Assembly (NCBI RefSeq): GCF_000611645.1
Contig: NW_014013614.1
Location: 1 to 64,000 of the forward strand
Source of the DNA: Monoraphidium neglectum
Taxonomy: Eukaryota > Chlorophyta > Chlorophyceae > Sphaeropleales > Selenastraceae
Reading direction: 5' to 3'
Length of the DNA stretch: 64,000 nucleotides
A model generated the notes under the pieces. It did no database searches and was not told the DNA's origin. It worked only from the letters and a program-made list of their open reading frames with translations. Positions 25,601 through 35,931 of the stretch are shown here, piece by piece. The translations under genes and the position numbers were made by a program. The first letter of the stretch is position 1. Each line of letters begins with the position of its first letter.

Positions 25601-26798
25601 GTGTCAGCCTCATGCACGTTGAGAATGGCGGGGGTTTCAAAGGTGGGCCGGGCATGACAAGAAACTTCCCATTTGCTCACCATTCAATGCAGGATGCACC
25701 CCTCACATAAGCCGGCATCAAACAGAATTACATGCCTTAAGACTTGGACAGTCACCTCCTCACGCACCCATCCTACTCATCCACACATGTTTTCATCCTC
25801 ACACTACCTGCGTCGCTCAAGCCACCATGAACCTACCCATGCCAACCACCCACCCACCACCAGACATGAATGCCACAGACCCAGACGCATGGAACCCATG
25901 GTTTGACGGCCAGCTCTGGGCAAAGCCCTCCGCGACCCACCTGCGCCAGCTCATGCGCCAGGTCATCACGCATCCCGACGAGGCCGCGGCTCGCGGCCGT
26001 GCCGCGCGCCAGCACCTGCTGAACAAATTCACGCCCGAGGTGCTGGCAAGGCGTGTGCGCGACGAGGTGCTGCGCGTGCAGGCCAAGCTGCTGGCAGGTG
26101 GTACCCCCACGGCACGGCGACCGCGCTCTGACTCAGCCCTCCACATCGCACCGGGGGATGGTGACCGAGGGGGCCAGGACGACGGTGCCGCGCTGTCTCG
26201 TACGCTGTGGCTGGTGCCCGGAGCCATTCCCACCGCCAGTGGTCGAGGACAGCCGTCAGAGGGCACCTACTGCCACAGGCACCCTGACCTGTGCGAGCGA
26301 GCCGCTGCGGCCGCAGCAGCCGCGGCCGCGACTGCGGCCCCGACGCCCATGCTGGGATTTGAGCAGCAGCAGCCCAAAGCGACAGACTTAATGGCTCAAG
26401 CACAGGCGGCAGGGTTCTCACGCATCGGGGCGGGTGGGACTGCGGCTGGCCTCGACCCCGTGCGTACAACCCTGGCAGAAATGCTGGAGCGGCTCGAAGC
26501 CCCAAGGCCCATCAGAACGTATGCACGGCAGCAGCCACCTCAAGCGGCCATCAATGGACATCTCAGCAGTGTGGTGAGCGGTGCAGCGGCCGGCGTCGGC
26601 GAGCAGGGTCCGCCCCCCGCGGTGCTGGAGGAGGGTAGCAGCCTGGTACCTGGTCGCCACCCTGACGGGCAGGAGCCCCAAAAGCAAATGGCTGTTGGGG
26701 CCCGGTGGCACAGGGACCAGGGAGCAGTGCAGGATCAAGTGGAGGACGTTGATGGGGACGAGGAGGATGACGGCGCAATAGTCTTGCACACATGGTAA
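22643..26798 (+). CDS. Plant-type glycosyltransferase (GT4-like), type II membrane protein
   Basis: The model has eleven phase-consistent exons: 22643-22929, 23072-23252, 23470-23678, 23820-23877, 24036-24117, 24276-24494, 24629-24668, 24822-24876, 25057-25243, 25423-25596 and 25864-26798, for 808 residues. The N-terminus is short and Arg-rich, then has one hydrophobic helix (about 40-60), as in Golgi type II glycosyltransferases. The lumenal part has APFYSGSGYGSEALSYV, GRTMYETAGLPQHL, VWVPTEFNRQTF, SVFKLEARKGWDVLL, PRLYLGGDAIVLPTRGEGWG and RPQMEAMSLGRP. The last two contain the E-x7-E type nucleotide-sugar site of retaining GT-B enzymes. These blocks match an uncharacterised family of plant and algal glycosyltransferases. 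The catalytic part ends near residue 570. The last ~230 residues are Ala/Gln-rich and end acidic, longer than needed for the fold. Donor sugar and acceptor are unknown. Confidence 0.88.
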
Positions 26799-27609
26799 CC
26801 ACTGCAGGTTGCCTGCGGGCGCCTTGCAGGCGCAGCCAACGCCCTGTTGGTGTTTCATGCCACCGTTTTTGTGCTTGACAGCCTTGCACCTCTACACTTG
26901 AATTTGCTATGGAAACAATGAACGAACATGATGTTGAGGCTGACACAGGGCAGCTTGCCACTCGCTACAGCTTCCCACTGCGTCACCGAGATTGGGTCAT
27001 GCTGCTTGTTTACCTGTCGTGTGTCTGCAAGGCTGTGCTGCATATCACGTCTGGTGATTTGAGCAACATACTCACGCCATCGATTACATGACATTGCGTT
27101 GTTGCTAACGGACCCTAAATATGCGTGTTGGATGGCTGGCTGGCAGTTGTTGCCCTACTTCTGCTTACGATACGAAAGTCCAGTCAAACCTTGAGCACTC
27201 GCTATTGAAACCCTGCACACACGCAATCTGCAAATGTTACGCTTGCTCTCAGTAGAGTTGCAGGTGTGCTCGCACCGCATGTGTTTCGGGGCCCCCCAAG
27301 TGTGCCCAAATGCATTCAGCATGGTTGTCTGCCGACATGCGGGATTATATCTGGGCGGAGCGGCTCTGCTACATCATGCACGCTGTTATCTCTAAGTACT
27401 AATTCATGATAAGGCAACGCACAATCGCCACAGGAGCGGCCGGCGGGATCGGATGACATAAGGCAGTCATCGCGTCGTCACCACACCGCGCTATTCCCTA
27501 CTGGAATCTAAGAGCTGTGTACAAAGAGCACATGTATCGACGACCATTGCACCTGTTGAAGTGCTTCTGACACGTGATCTTCCTCCTTGTTGCGATCTGT
27601 CTGCTTGTC
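26799..27609. other. Intergenic, no gene seen
   Basis: This is the 3' flank of the glycosyltransferase and the 5' flank of the dehydrogenase. Composition is less GC-rich than the neighbouring exons, and no frame has recognisable coding content. Confidence 0.5.
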
Positions 27610-30231
27610 ATGGCTCCCGTGTACGTCGTTACGGGGGGATCTATAGGACTGGGGCTGTACGCTTCCATTGAGCTGGCCAAGCAGGGTGGCACGGTCGTCA
27701 TTGCGGCCCGCAACCCTGCACGCCTGGCGGAGGCAGTGGAGCGCGTCAAGGCGGCCAGTGCAGAGGCCGGCGGGACTGCGGTTGGTATTGAGCTCGACCT
27801 GTCCAGCCTGGCCAACGTGAAGTGCTTTGCAGATGATCTGCTTGCAAAGTACCCAGGGCAGAAGGTGAGGCTTGCGGGGCGAAGGGAGCGCCGCGCAGAT
27901 GGAAGCACCAGAGGCGGTTTTGGGCGGGCGGGCACGCTTTTTGTGCTTGGTTTCGAGGTTGATGACGGCCCGACTCGCAGCCCCTTCCCCACCCTTTTAA
28001 TCCTACAGCTCCAGGGCTTGGTGCTCAACGCGGGAATCAACACCCCCAAGTTTGCCTGGTCTAAGGACGGCATTGAATCCACGTGGGCCACGAACCACCT
28101 GGTGGGCTGCCGCGATTGCGGCCAGGCATCCCTTTGTGCGGGAGTGGGCAGGGGCTGGCACTGCCCGCGTCGCAGCCGTTATGTCGCTCTCCTACAGCAG
28201 AGACCACCTTGCTCACAGCCGCCACTGCGTGGCCAGGGCGTGTTGACGTTACCACTGAAGTTCTCTCATTTCCTGACCCCCCAGGGTCACTTCTACCTCG
28301 CCCAGCTGCTCCTGCCCCACCTTGCACCAGACGGCCGCATTGTGGTGACCAGCAGGTGCGCGTGGCACTTGATGATGTACCGCGCACAATCCTTGCCAGA
28401 GAAAGCGTGCATTCATGCCATGCTGAAAGGTGGTTTTGTGTGTTGCTGCTCTACCTACACGGGACTTGTGATTTGACAACTGACGGCGCTTTGTGATGAT
28501 GACGATGCTACCTCTCTATTCGCAACCCTGTTGCCGCCCAGTGGCACTCACGACCCGGCCGTCAAGGCTCCCCTGCCTGAGCCCAAGTACAACTCATTGG
28601 ACGAGGTTGCCATGATCAAGTGCGGTCAGGACCGGTCGCGCTGGGCGCTAGACCTGCACTTTCAAGCCGCACGCAGAGCCAATGATGGCTGTTATGCACG
28701 CAGCTTGCGTTCCGCCTGGATCCTTACGTTTCTCTTGCACCATCAACCTTCTTGCTGGCCGCATCATTGCGCTTCCCCTCAGGTCTGACCTCAACGGCGT
28801 CCCCCCGGCGCAGTTCAACGGGTGAGTGGCGCCCACTTACTGAGCAAACGGAGGAAGCGCCGTGATGTTGCCGAGTGACCTTCGGAAGAAGAAGCTTGCC
28901 ACTTGTTGTATGCACGACGGACTACGAAGGTCCTGCGCTTATGCCGAGGCATTGCCTGCAACCACTTCACCTCTGCAGCCGGCTGGCGTACACGCGGTCC
29001 AAGCTCTGCAACATCCTGTTCACGAACGAGCTCGCGCGCCGGCTGCAGCAGCAGGGCAGCGCCGTCACTGTCAACGCGTATGACCCGGTGAGAGTTGGCC
29101 CGCGCCAAAAGGGCACAGGGAAAGCATGGGGGGTGATGGCAAGCTCATGTGAGCGCAGTGCGGGGCTGTCAAGCATTGGCTGAAGTTTGAGCCATGTGCA
29201 GGTCATGCAGCATTGCTGCTGTGTTCATAGGGGCACCTGCAAAGTATGTGATCGCAAAGCCGTTTCTCTGCACCCACTCCTGGGTGCCACTGGAACGCCC
29301 ATGCGAAAGCAACCCCCAGGCCCAGGGCATGTGGTCCTCACCTGCTTTTGCATCTAACCCCTGTTCCCCCCACTCTTTGATGGTCAGGGCTTCTGTCCCG
29401 ACACGGAGCTGTCACGTGAGATGCCCTCTTTCCTGCTGCCAGTGTTCCGCACGCTGGTGCCCATCCTCATGTGGGTGACAGGCTCCCCGCAGCGGCCCAG
29501 GTGAGCTCGGCACAGTGTGCACCCCGTGCACGTTGGTGCCAGTAGTAGGAAGGGAGAGGCAGGTCCTGCTATTTGTGTAGCTGCTTCCACCCGGAGGCAG
29601 AAACGGCATGAACCCTGTCTGCTGCACACGGTGTTTGCAGCCTCGCTGCCCCCTGCACTTGCTGTGCTTGCATGGCCATATTACACCATGTTCTGCACAG
29701 CAGCCTCACTGCCAACCTTCGTCTCTCACTCGCCCACTCCTTCCTCCCCAGTACGTCCCCTGTGTCTGGTGCCTTCATGGGCCGCCTCGCCTACGACAAG
29801 GAGTTTGCCGGCGTCACAGGCAAGTGCTGGAAATTATTGTGTGCTTTTGTACACAGACTGAGCAGGGTGGTGACTTCTGCACATGCACACCAACCTAAAA
29901 GACAATCTGCAGCTGGCTGCTTTATCTGGGCTGCAATGCCTCATCCAGCCCCGCGCTTTGGCTGCAAGTACTATGATGCTCTGCACCGCCACGCTGCGTT
30001 CTCTGTGCTTCTCACTCTCCTTTGACCCCACAACCCCCTCAACCCATCTGGCCCCTGCTCTACCTGCGTCAATACCCAGGCAAGTACTTCAGCATCGACC
30101 ACCTGGAGGCATCCTCACCCGCATCCATGGAGGTGGCCAGGCAGGCCGAGCTGTGGGAGTACAGCGAGAAGCTGCTGGCAAAGCTGACGGCTGCCACAGG
30201 TGGACTGGCGCAGCCCACACCTGCGACATGA
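27610..30231 (+). CDS. Short-chain dehydrogenase/reductase (retinol dehydrogenase-like)
   Basis: The model has nine phase-consistent exons: 27610-27864, 28009-28101, 28285-28355, 28542-28619, 28783-28821, 28979-29087, 29388-29500, 29752-29819 and 30080-30231, for 325 residues. It is an NAD(P)-dependent oxidoreductase of the classical SDR superfamily. The N-terminal cofactor motif is TGGSIGLG, followed by the NAG motif (LVLNAGINTPKF), IVVTSS with the catalytic Ser region, and the catalytic YTRSK (Y-x3-K). The arrangement resembles plant light-dependent protochlorophyllide reductase relatives and retinol dehydrogenases/WWOX-type SDRs; the substrate is not predictable. The ATG at 27610 (MAPVYVVTGG) starts directly at the Rossmann strand; the frame is open upstream but has no other ATG. 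The intron after 29819 begins GC rather than GT. Confidence 0.88.
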
Positions 30232-30766
30232 GGAGAGTCACTGCGGGGTCGATGCAGGATACGCGAAATGACAAGAACACAAACGTCCGTAGCATTGCTT
30301 GTTGCTATCTTTGCCGTGAAGTCCATTGATCTGTGTCCCCCTGTACAGAAGCAACACAAATGTTTATCGCTAATGTTGTGGCTGGGGTTTATCTGTCTCT
30401 GTCTCCTTGCGGTAACTCAACGCGCCCATGACAACTTTCAAGCTAGAAGCGAGCGCCAACACAGCTTACAACAATGCTTGCACAAATGCATCGAGTGCAC
30501 ATGCCCAGTTTTAATGGCTGATGGCGGGTGGCTGCATGCATTTTGCCCATGCAATAGTTGTATATTTGCAGGAAACCCAAGCAGGATCAGTTCATCCATT
30601 GTCACAGAATTGCGTGTTGCAAGGCAAAGAAGGGCATGCCGTCTTCAGTTCAGCAGACACGTTGCATGCACATTGCCGTTAAATGTGTGCATGCAGTGTC
30701 ATAGGCAAGCTGAAGCCAAGCATCATGCGTGATACAGGGCGTGACGGCTACTTGGGCCCTCTTCTG
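30232..30766. other. Convergent intergenic region
   Basis: This holds the 3' flanks of the dehydrogenase (+) and the solute-binding protein gene (-). Nothing else is recognisable. Confidence 0.5.
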
Positions 30767-31951
30767 CTAGAAGCGCCGCGTGCCGTTCTGGGCGGGGGGA
30801 CACTTGATGAAGTCACTGGGCCACTTGCCCTGGGGCCCACCCTTGGTGTTGACCACGTAGGCATTGAGGGCATCTAGCAGCGAGGTATCGCGCTTGTTGC
30901 TTGTTGTTGGGGTGCGTGCGACGTAGCCCAGGTGCTCTGGCACCTCAGTGCCGTCCGCCAGCATGAGGCAGTGCACCCAGGCAGCTGCCACCCGACCCTT
31001 CAGCTTGTTGGCCAGGGCCAAGGCACCCTCTGCACCCGTGGCGTACGCAAACACCGGCTCCTTGCTGCCCTTGAGCACTGTGCCCGCAGCCACGTCAGCG
31101 CCAGCCTTGTCTTCGCTGTTGGTGTAGTGCAGTGTTGCCGTGACACCCGCCGCCTTCAGGCGTGCCTTGAGGTCAGTCTCCGCAGTGGACCCGTTGGTCA
31201 CCAGGATCACTCGGCCAGCCAGATCTTTCGGCCCGTTGATGACGACCTTGCGCGGCGCACCGCTTGCGGTGACGGACCGCACCGCCAGGGCGCGAGCGTC
31301 TGCGCGGTAATGCGTGGAGAATGACGCCCGGGTGCCAAGCTCAGTCACACGAGAAGGGGTGATGCTGATGCCCCCGGCGGCCAGGTCACAGTTGCCTAGC
31401 CCGGGCTGCAGCCAGATGCCCTTGAACGATGGCACCTCGACGACGGTGAGCGCCAGGTTGTGGGCCTTGGCAAACGAGGTGAGGTGCTGTACCTCCTCAC
31501 CACCCCAGGTGCCATTGGGGAACAGGATTGCAGCGGGCGGAAATCCTGCATAGAGGCAGACCTTTGAAGGTGGTGATGTTGGCGGTGGTGAAGGTGGTGT
31601 TTGGTGGGCGCCAGATGGGGTGTGCACGAAGTGCCTCTGCAACACCTGTGCTTTCGCGGCTCTCAGGGTAGGCAACACAGTGTTCAGAGCGCAGCCTTAG
31701 GCTGGACGCCACGAGGCTTGCAGCAGGCCAGTGCAAGGACCTGCAGGCGTTAGCTCTACCTTAAGCTTCCCAGGCTCGAGGGTGGTCAAGCGGGGCTGGA
31801 CCTTAGCAAGCAGCCAGCGCCTCGCGGACAGGAGTGCCGAACGGGGCAGGCTGGCACCGCGAGGAGTGCCGTTGGCGTGCGCCGATAGCGCCAGGAGGGG
31901 CAGCACCACCAGTATGGCTACCATGGCCCGTGACATGGCTGGGATTGCCAT
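30767..31951 (-). CDS. Secreted protein of the bacterial solute-binding protein family 3
   Basis: Two exons, 31951-31760 and 31561-30767, give 328 residues. The start ATG at 31951 opens a typical signal peptide (MAIPAMSRAMVAILVVLPLL, cleavage near ALSAHA). The mature part has the type II periplasmic-binding fold. The motif DLAAGGISITPSRVTELG corresponds to the family's D-x-I-A-G-G-x-T-I-T-P-x-R signature, followed by FSTHYRADARALAV. Bacterial members capture amino acids or are cyclohexadienyl dehydratase-like enzymes. In a eukaryote the protein would be secreted or enter the secretory pathway, with no ABC permease gene beside it. The single intron, GC-rich codon use and algal splice sites show that it is native to this genome and not a contaminant. 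Ligand and function are unknown. Confidence 0.82.
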
Positions 31952-32630
31952 GATCAGCAAGCTTCGGTTCGTTGTGAAGAGGGGGGTGGCACCAGGGGAG
32001 GGGTGACCAGCGCTTTATGAGTGGTAGCACACGCCAACGACCGCGCCATCAGCGCGAGCTGGTGCGTAACACCGCCAAGCCTCGTATGTCAACCCCAGCA
32101 TTCAAATGCACTAAGGCCGCACCCTCGTCCGTGCTCAGATCTCCGAGCTCGAAATAAGGTACTTGGCATGGGGCTGCCGGTTTGTAAATGCTAGAAGCAC
32201 TGCTGGTGACGATGATTCGTAAATCGACACTCACAAGGCTTCAACTGGCATGTCACTCGGCTGTCCACAACAGTCCTGTCCAGCTGACGCAGGCTCATCG
32301 GTCACTCGCCGTTATGGGAGGTGATCCGTGCACATCGCATGACGGATGGTTGTGCTGACGCGTTGTATGCTTGCATGACCAGGCACATTTTCATGTCAAG
32401 GTATACAAATGGAATAAGTAATGAAATACATAGATGCACAAAGCTCTTGATGAATGTATTCTACTGTAGGCCGCGCCAACGGCTGGGTGGTGCTGAAACC
32501 TGGCTGGCCACGGGCCCAATGCCAAAAATCTAGGGGAATACTGACCTAGGCTGGTACTGTGAGCTCACAGATGCCATACAAAGGCACACGCTGGTTACAC
32601 CGCCGTGCACGCTGCGTTGCACACACTGTC
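31952..32630. other. Intergenic, no gene seen
   Basis: This is the upstream flank of the solute-binding protein gene and the 3' flank of the acetyltransferase. A minus-strand TGTAA at 32595-32599 is listed separately. Confidence 0.5.
32595..32599 (-). terminator. TGTAA polyadenylation signal of the GNAT gene
   Basis: On the minus strand TGTAA lies about 32 bases after the acetyltransferase stop codon. TGTAA is the usual green-algal poly(A) signal. This is a position-based call. Confidence 0.4.
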
Positions 32631-33561
32631 TCAACCGCCCGTGTCATTCTTGGGGCCGCTGGGCGCCCGCCTGTCTGCCACCTGCCCTCTACCCAGCACC
32701 ATGCTCCATGAAGTAAAGGTGGTGCTGCTACCCCGCGGGGCGACCTGGGACTCCACCAAAACCCTGAAACCGTGGCGCTGGTACAGCGCCACCGCACCTG
32801 AGTCCTGGGTTGTCAGCATCACGCGGCTGCCCCGAGGCGCGTCCTCCAGCAGCCGGGTTATCAGGGCGCTGGCAATGCCCTGGCGCTGTGGGCGTCGTGT
32901 GGGTCAGAGGAGGAAAGGGGTGCACATGGTGTGGGCCGCGCCGCCATGGGACACACAGCTGCCTGCTGGTCGCGCTAGCTAAGTGGCAGTGGCAACACGT
33001 TTTCAACGAACCCAGGACGATTGGCTGTCATCAGTCACAGCTGCCATGCACAGACAGGGCCATTTCCCTGCGCCCTTTCTGCAACGTGCCTCCTGACGCC
33101 CTCACCCTGGACTCTGGCCGCACGGCGAGCATCGACAGGTGTGCAATGGCGCCGCCCTCGGAAGCTTCACCAGCGCCGAGCCGTTGGTCCAGGGCCAGAG
33201 CCCGCAGCATGCTGCCCCATCCCCACAGCAGCGGCCATGCCGCCATCCCGTGCCACAGGAAATCCAGCAGGCCAGGATACGTGCCAGGGAGTATGACGCC
33301 TCCCGCGCCGCATACCTCGCCGCTCGCCGGGTCGCGGGTCATGAAGAAGGGGTTGCCTGCTGCCAGCAGCGCCTGCAGCCGCCGCGCGAACAACCACTCC
33401 AATGCAGCTATGCGTTCACGCTTCTCTGAGGATTGGAAAATGCTGCCGTAGGCGGGGTTCGCGGCAAACACGTTTGCGTAAAGCGCCGCAACGCACGGCA
33501 CATCTGCCGGCGCGACAGCTGTCAGCGTGTGCATCGCCGGCGCTCCCAGACCAGCTGGCAT
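32631..33561 (-). CDS. GNAT-family N-acetyltransferase
   Basis: Two exons, 33561-33106 and 32879-32631, join in phase for 234 residues. The protein has the acetyl-CoA-binding GNAT fold: an N-terminal helix region (VAALYANVFAANPAYG), the strand LSMLAVRPESR, the pyrophosphate loop completed across the splice (R-G-I-A-S-A), and the late block SGAVALYQRHGFRVL, which matches the family's A-x-x-L-Y-x-K-x-G-F motif. The middle carries a Trp-rich insert (LLDFLWHGMAAWPLLWGWG). The substrate is unknown. No targeting peptide is evident. It is divergent with MLH1 across 391 bp. Confidence 0.82.
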
Positions 33562-33952
33562 GGGCGCACGCAGTTGCTGATTATAGCACCAGTAAGCATG
33601 TAATACGCCCTTGCGCTTGGCGGCGTGAGCAACCTATTCAAAGTCTGCACACGTCGACCTGGTGCGCACACCTACAGGTGGCGGCAGGCTTGGTGGCGGT
33701 GGCCAGGCAGTGGCGTGACCGGGTGATTTGTTCGGGACGCAGATGCGGTAATTACAGTCCAAAAGATTTTAGATGCAGACGGCGCTTTGCGCCCTGCTCG
33801 TCAGTCGTGATCGTCTCTTGTTCGTAATCGCCCTGACTTCGTCCGCCAAAGTTCAAATGTGATCTGGCCAGCACACCGAAAAGAACATTATGTCAATCTG
33901 AACATCTCGCAAGACTTTCACTTTCGCAGTCAGGCCAGGCCCAGCCACCTGC
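33562..33952. promoter_or_regulatory. Divergent promoter region, GNAT / MLH1
   Basis: 391 bp separate the two start codons, so both promoters must lie here or overlap transcribed leaders. No named motif is recognised. Confidence 0.35.
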
Positions 33953-35900
33953 ATGAGCGCGGCCATGGGCGCCGCAGCGCCGCAGCAGGCGCAGCGTGTG
34001 CCAGCTCCAACGCCGCAGCCTATCCTGCAGCTGCCCGAGGCGGTGGTGCACCGAATTGCGGCGGGTGAAGTGATCCAGCGTCCTGCCAGCGCACTCAAGG
34101 AGATGCTGGAGAACAGGTGGGGCCCGGCAACAAGCACACCGTGCACCTGCTCAATCAGCTGCAGCCCCTTGCGTGCAGCCGTGCTTGTGCTCGGCCAACC
34201 CTGTATGTCTCAGCCTCGCCACCTTGAATGTTGCACACCTTCAGCTCAAAATTCCCCCTGCCCTCTCTCCTTACCAACCCTCTGCGTGACAGCATCGACG
34301 CCGGGGCGACGCGGATCGCCGTGACGGTCAAGGAGGGTGGGCTGCGCCTGCTGCAGGTCGCCGACGACGGCTGCGGCGTGGCGCGCGCCGACCTGCCGTT
34401 GCTGTGCGTTCGCCACGCGACCAGCAAGCTGCGCGCCTATGAGGACCTGGAGGCCATCGCCACGCTTGGGTTCAGGGGTGAGGCCCTCGCCAGCATATCA
34501 TTCGTGGCGCACCTGAGCGCCACAACCATGACGCGTGGCGCAGCGCACGGCTGGCGCGCCTCCTACCAGGATGGCGCGCTGCTGGACCCCCCGGGCGCCA
34601 AGCCCTGTGCTGCCGTGCCCGGCACAGTGCTGACGGTGGAGGACCTCTTCTTCAACGTGCCGGCCAGGCGCAAGGCCTTCCGCGCCGGCGGCGCCGAGGA
34701 GGGCGCGCTGGTGCTGGACCTGATGCAGGTGGGGGTGCTGGCGCTGGTCTCTGACAGCGGCGAGGTTAGGGAAGGGGCGGGAACTGGTGATGTTTGTTGC
34801 ATGCGGCTGCTGGCACACGGCAAGTGGTCAACATGGTGTGCGATGAGGCGCTCGAGGGATGCGCCACGTCACCTGGCCTCCGCTCCCTTCATGTGTGCAT
34901 CATGGCGACACTCCCCGGTCCCCCGGGGCACTTGTGCCACGCACGCACCTCAATCACTCGCAGCGCTACGCCGTGTGGGCGGCCCCACGCGTTGGCTTCT
35001 CCCTGCGCCGCCAAGGCGAGGCACGCGCGGACCTGGCCACCTCTCCCGGCGCGTCGCGCCTGGACGTTATCCGCCAGCTGCACGGCCCAGACCTGGCCGG
35101 GTCGCTGCTGCCGCTTTCCGTGGCATGCGGCCAGGAACCGACAGCTGATCTCGCGCACGATGCGCCTGGCGGGCCCCACTTGCGCGTGGAAGGCTTTGCG
35201 TCGGGCCTGGCGTGGGCCGGGCGGCGTGGGACGCTCGTGCTGTTTATCAACGGGCGCTGCGTGGAGTGCGGACCGCTGAAGCGCGGTGCAGAGGCCGTCT
35301 ACGCGACGCTCGTGCCACGCGCGCCCAAACCGTGGCTATTTCTTGATGTGCGGCTGCCGCCGCGGCAGGTTGAGGTCAACGTCCATCCCACCAAGCGGGA
35401 AGTCGGCTTCCTGCATCAGGTGGGGCCGGGGGCTGGGGGCCGGGGCAGAGCGGGGCAAAAGGGCGTGGTAGGGGGATGGCGGCTAGAAGGCGCACAGCGG
35501 ATCAAGGATTTTGGGTGTAGGATTTCGGTCTCGTGAGTTTGGTGAGCTTGGATGCGGTGTGCTTAATTGGACAATCGCCCTGCTACATAGTGTTTGCTAC
35601 ACTCTCTGCCTGTTGCTGGTTTCGTCTTCTCCCGCCTGCCATTGCTTTAAGGCTCTTCCTGGCGGCTGCACAATCAACCATGTCCGTTGCATCTTTCCAG
35701 GACCTGGTGATCGATGCGATCTGTCGCCAGCTGGAGGCCACCCTGCTGGCCGCAATGAGCAGCCGTACCTTTGCCACGCATTCCACACCCGCCACCACGG
35801 CGCTGCGTCTCGCGGAGCAGCTGGTGAGTGGCGGCGGCAGCGGCAGTGGCAATGGCGGCAGCCGACAGAGTGCTCAGCAGACGCAAGGGCAGGCGAGCAC

Positions 35901-35931
<31 letters not shown>

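Noticed and set aside
27574..27609. Longer N-terminus for the dehydrogenase with a hydrophobic leader
   Set aside because: It would need a GTG start; the ATG at 27610 sits directly before the Rossmann motif, which suits a eukaryotic gene.
30767..31951. Solute-binding protein as bacterial contamination
   Set aside because: It has an in-phase intron with algal splice sites and lies between clear eukaryotic genes on continuous sequence.
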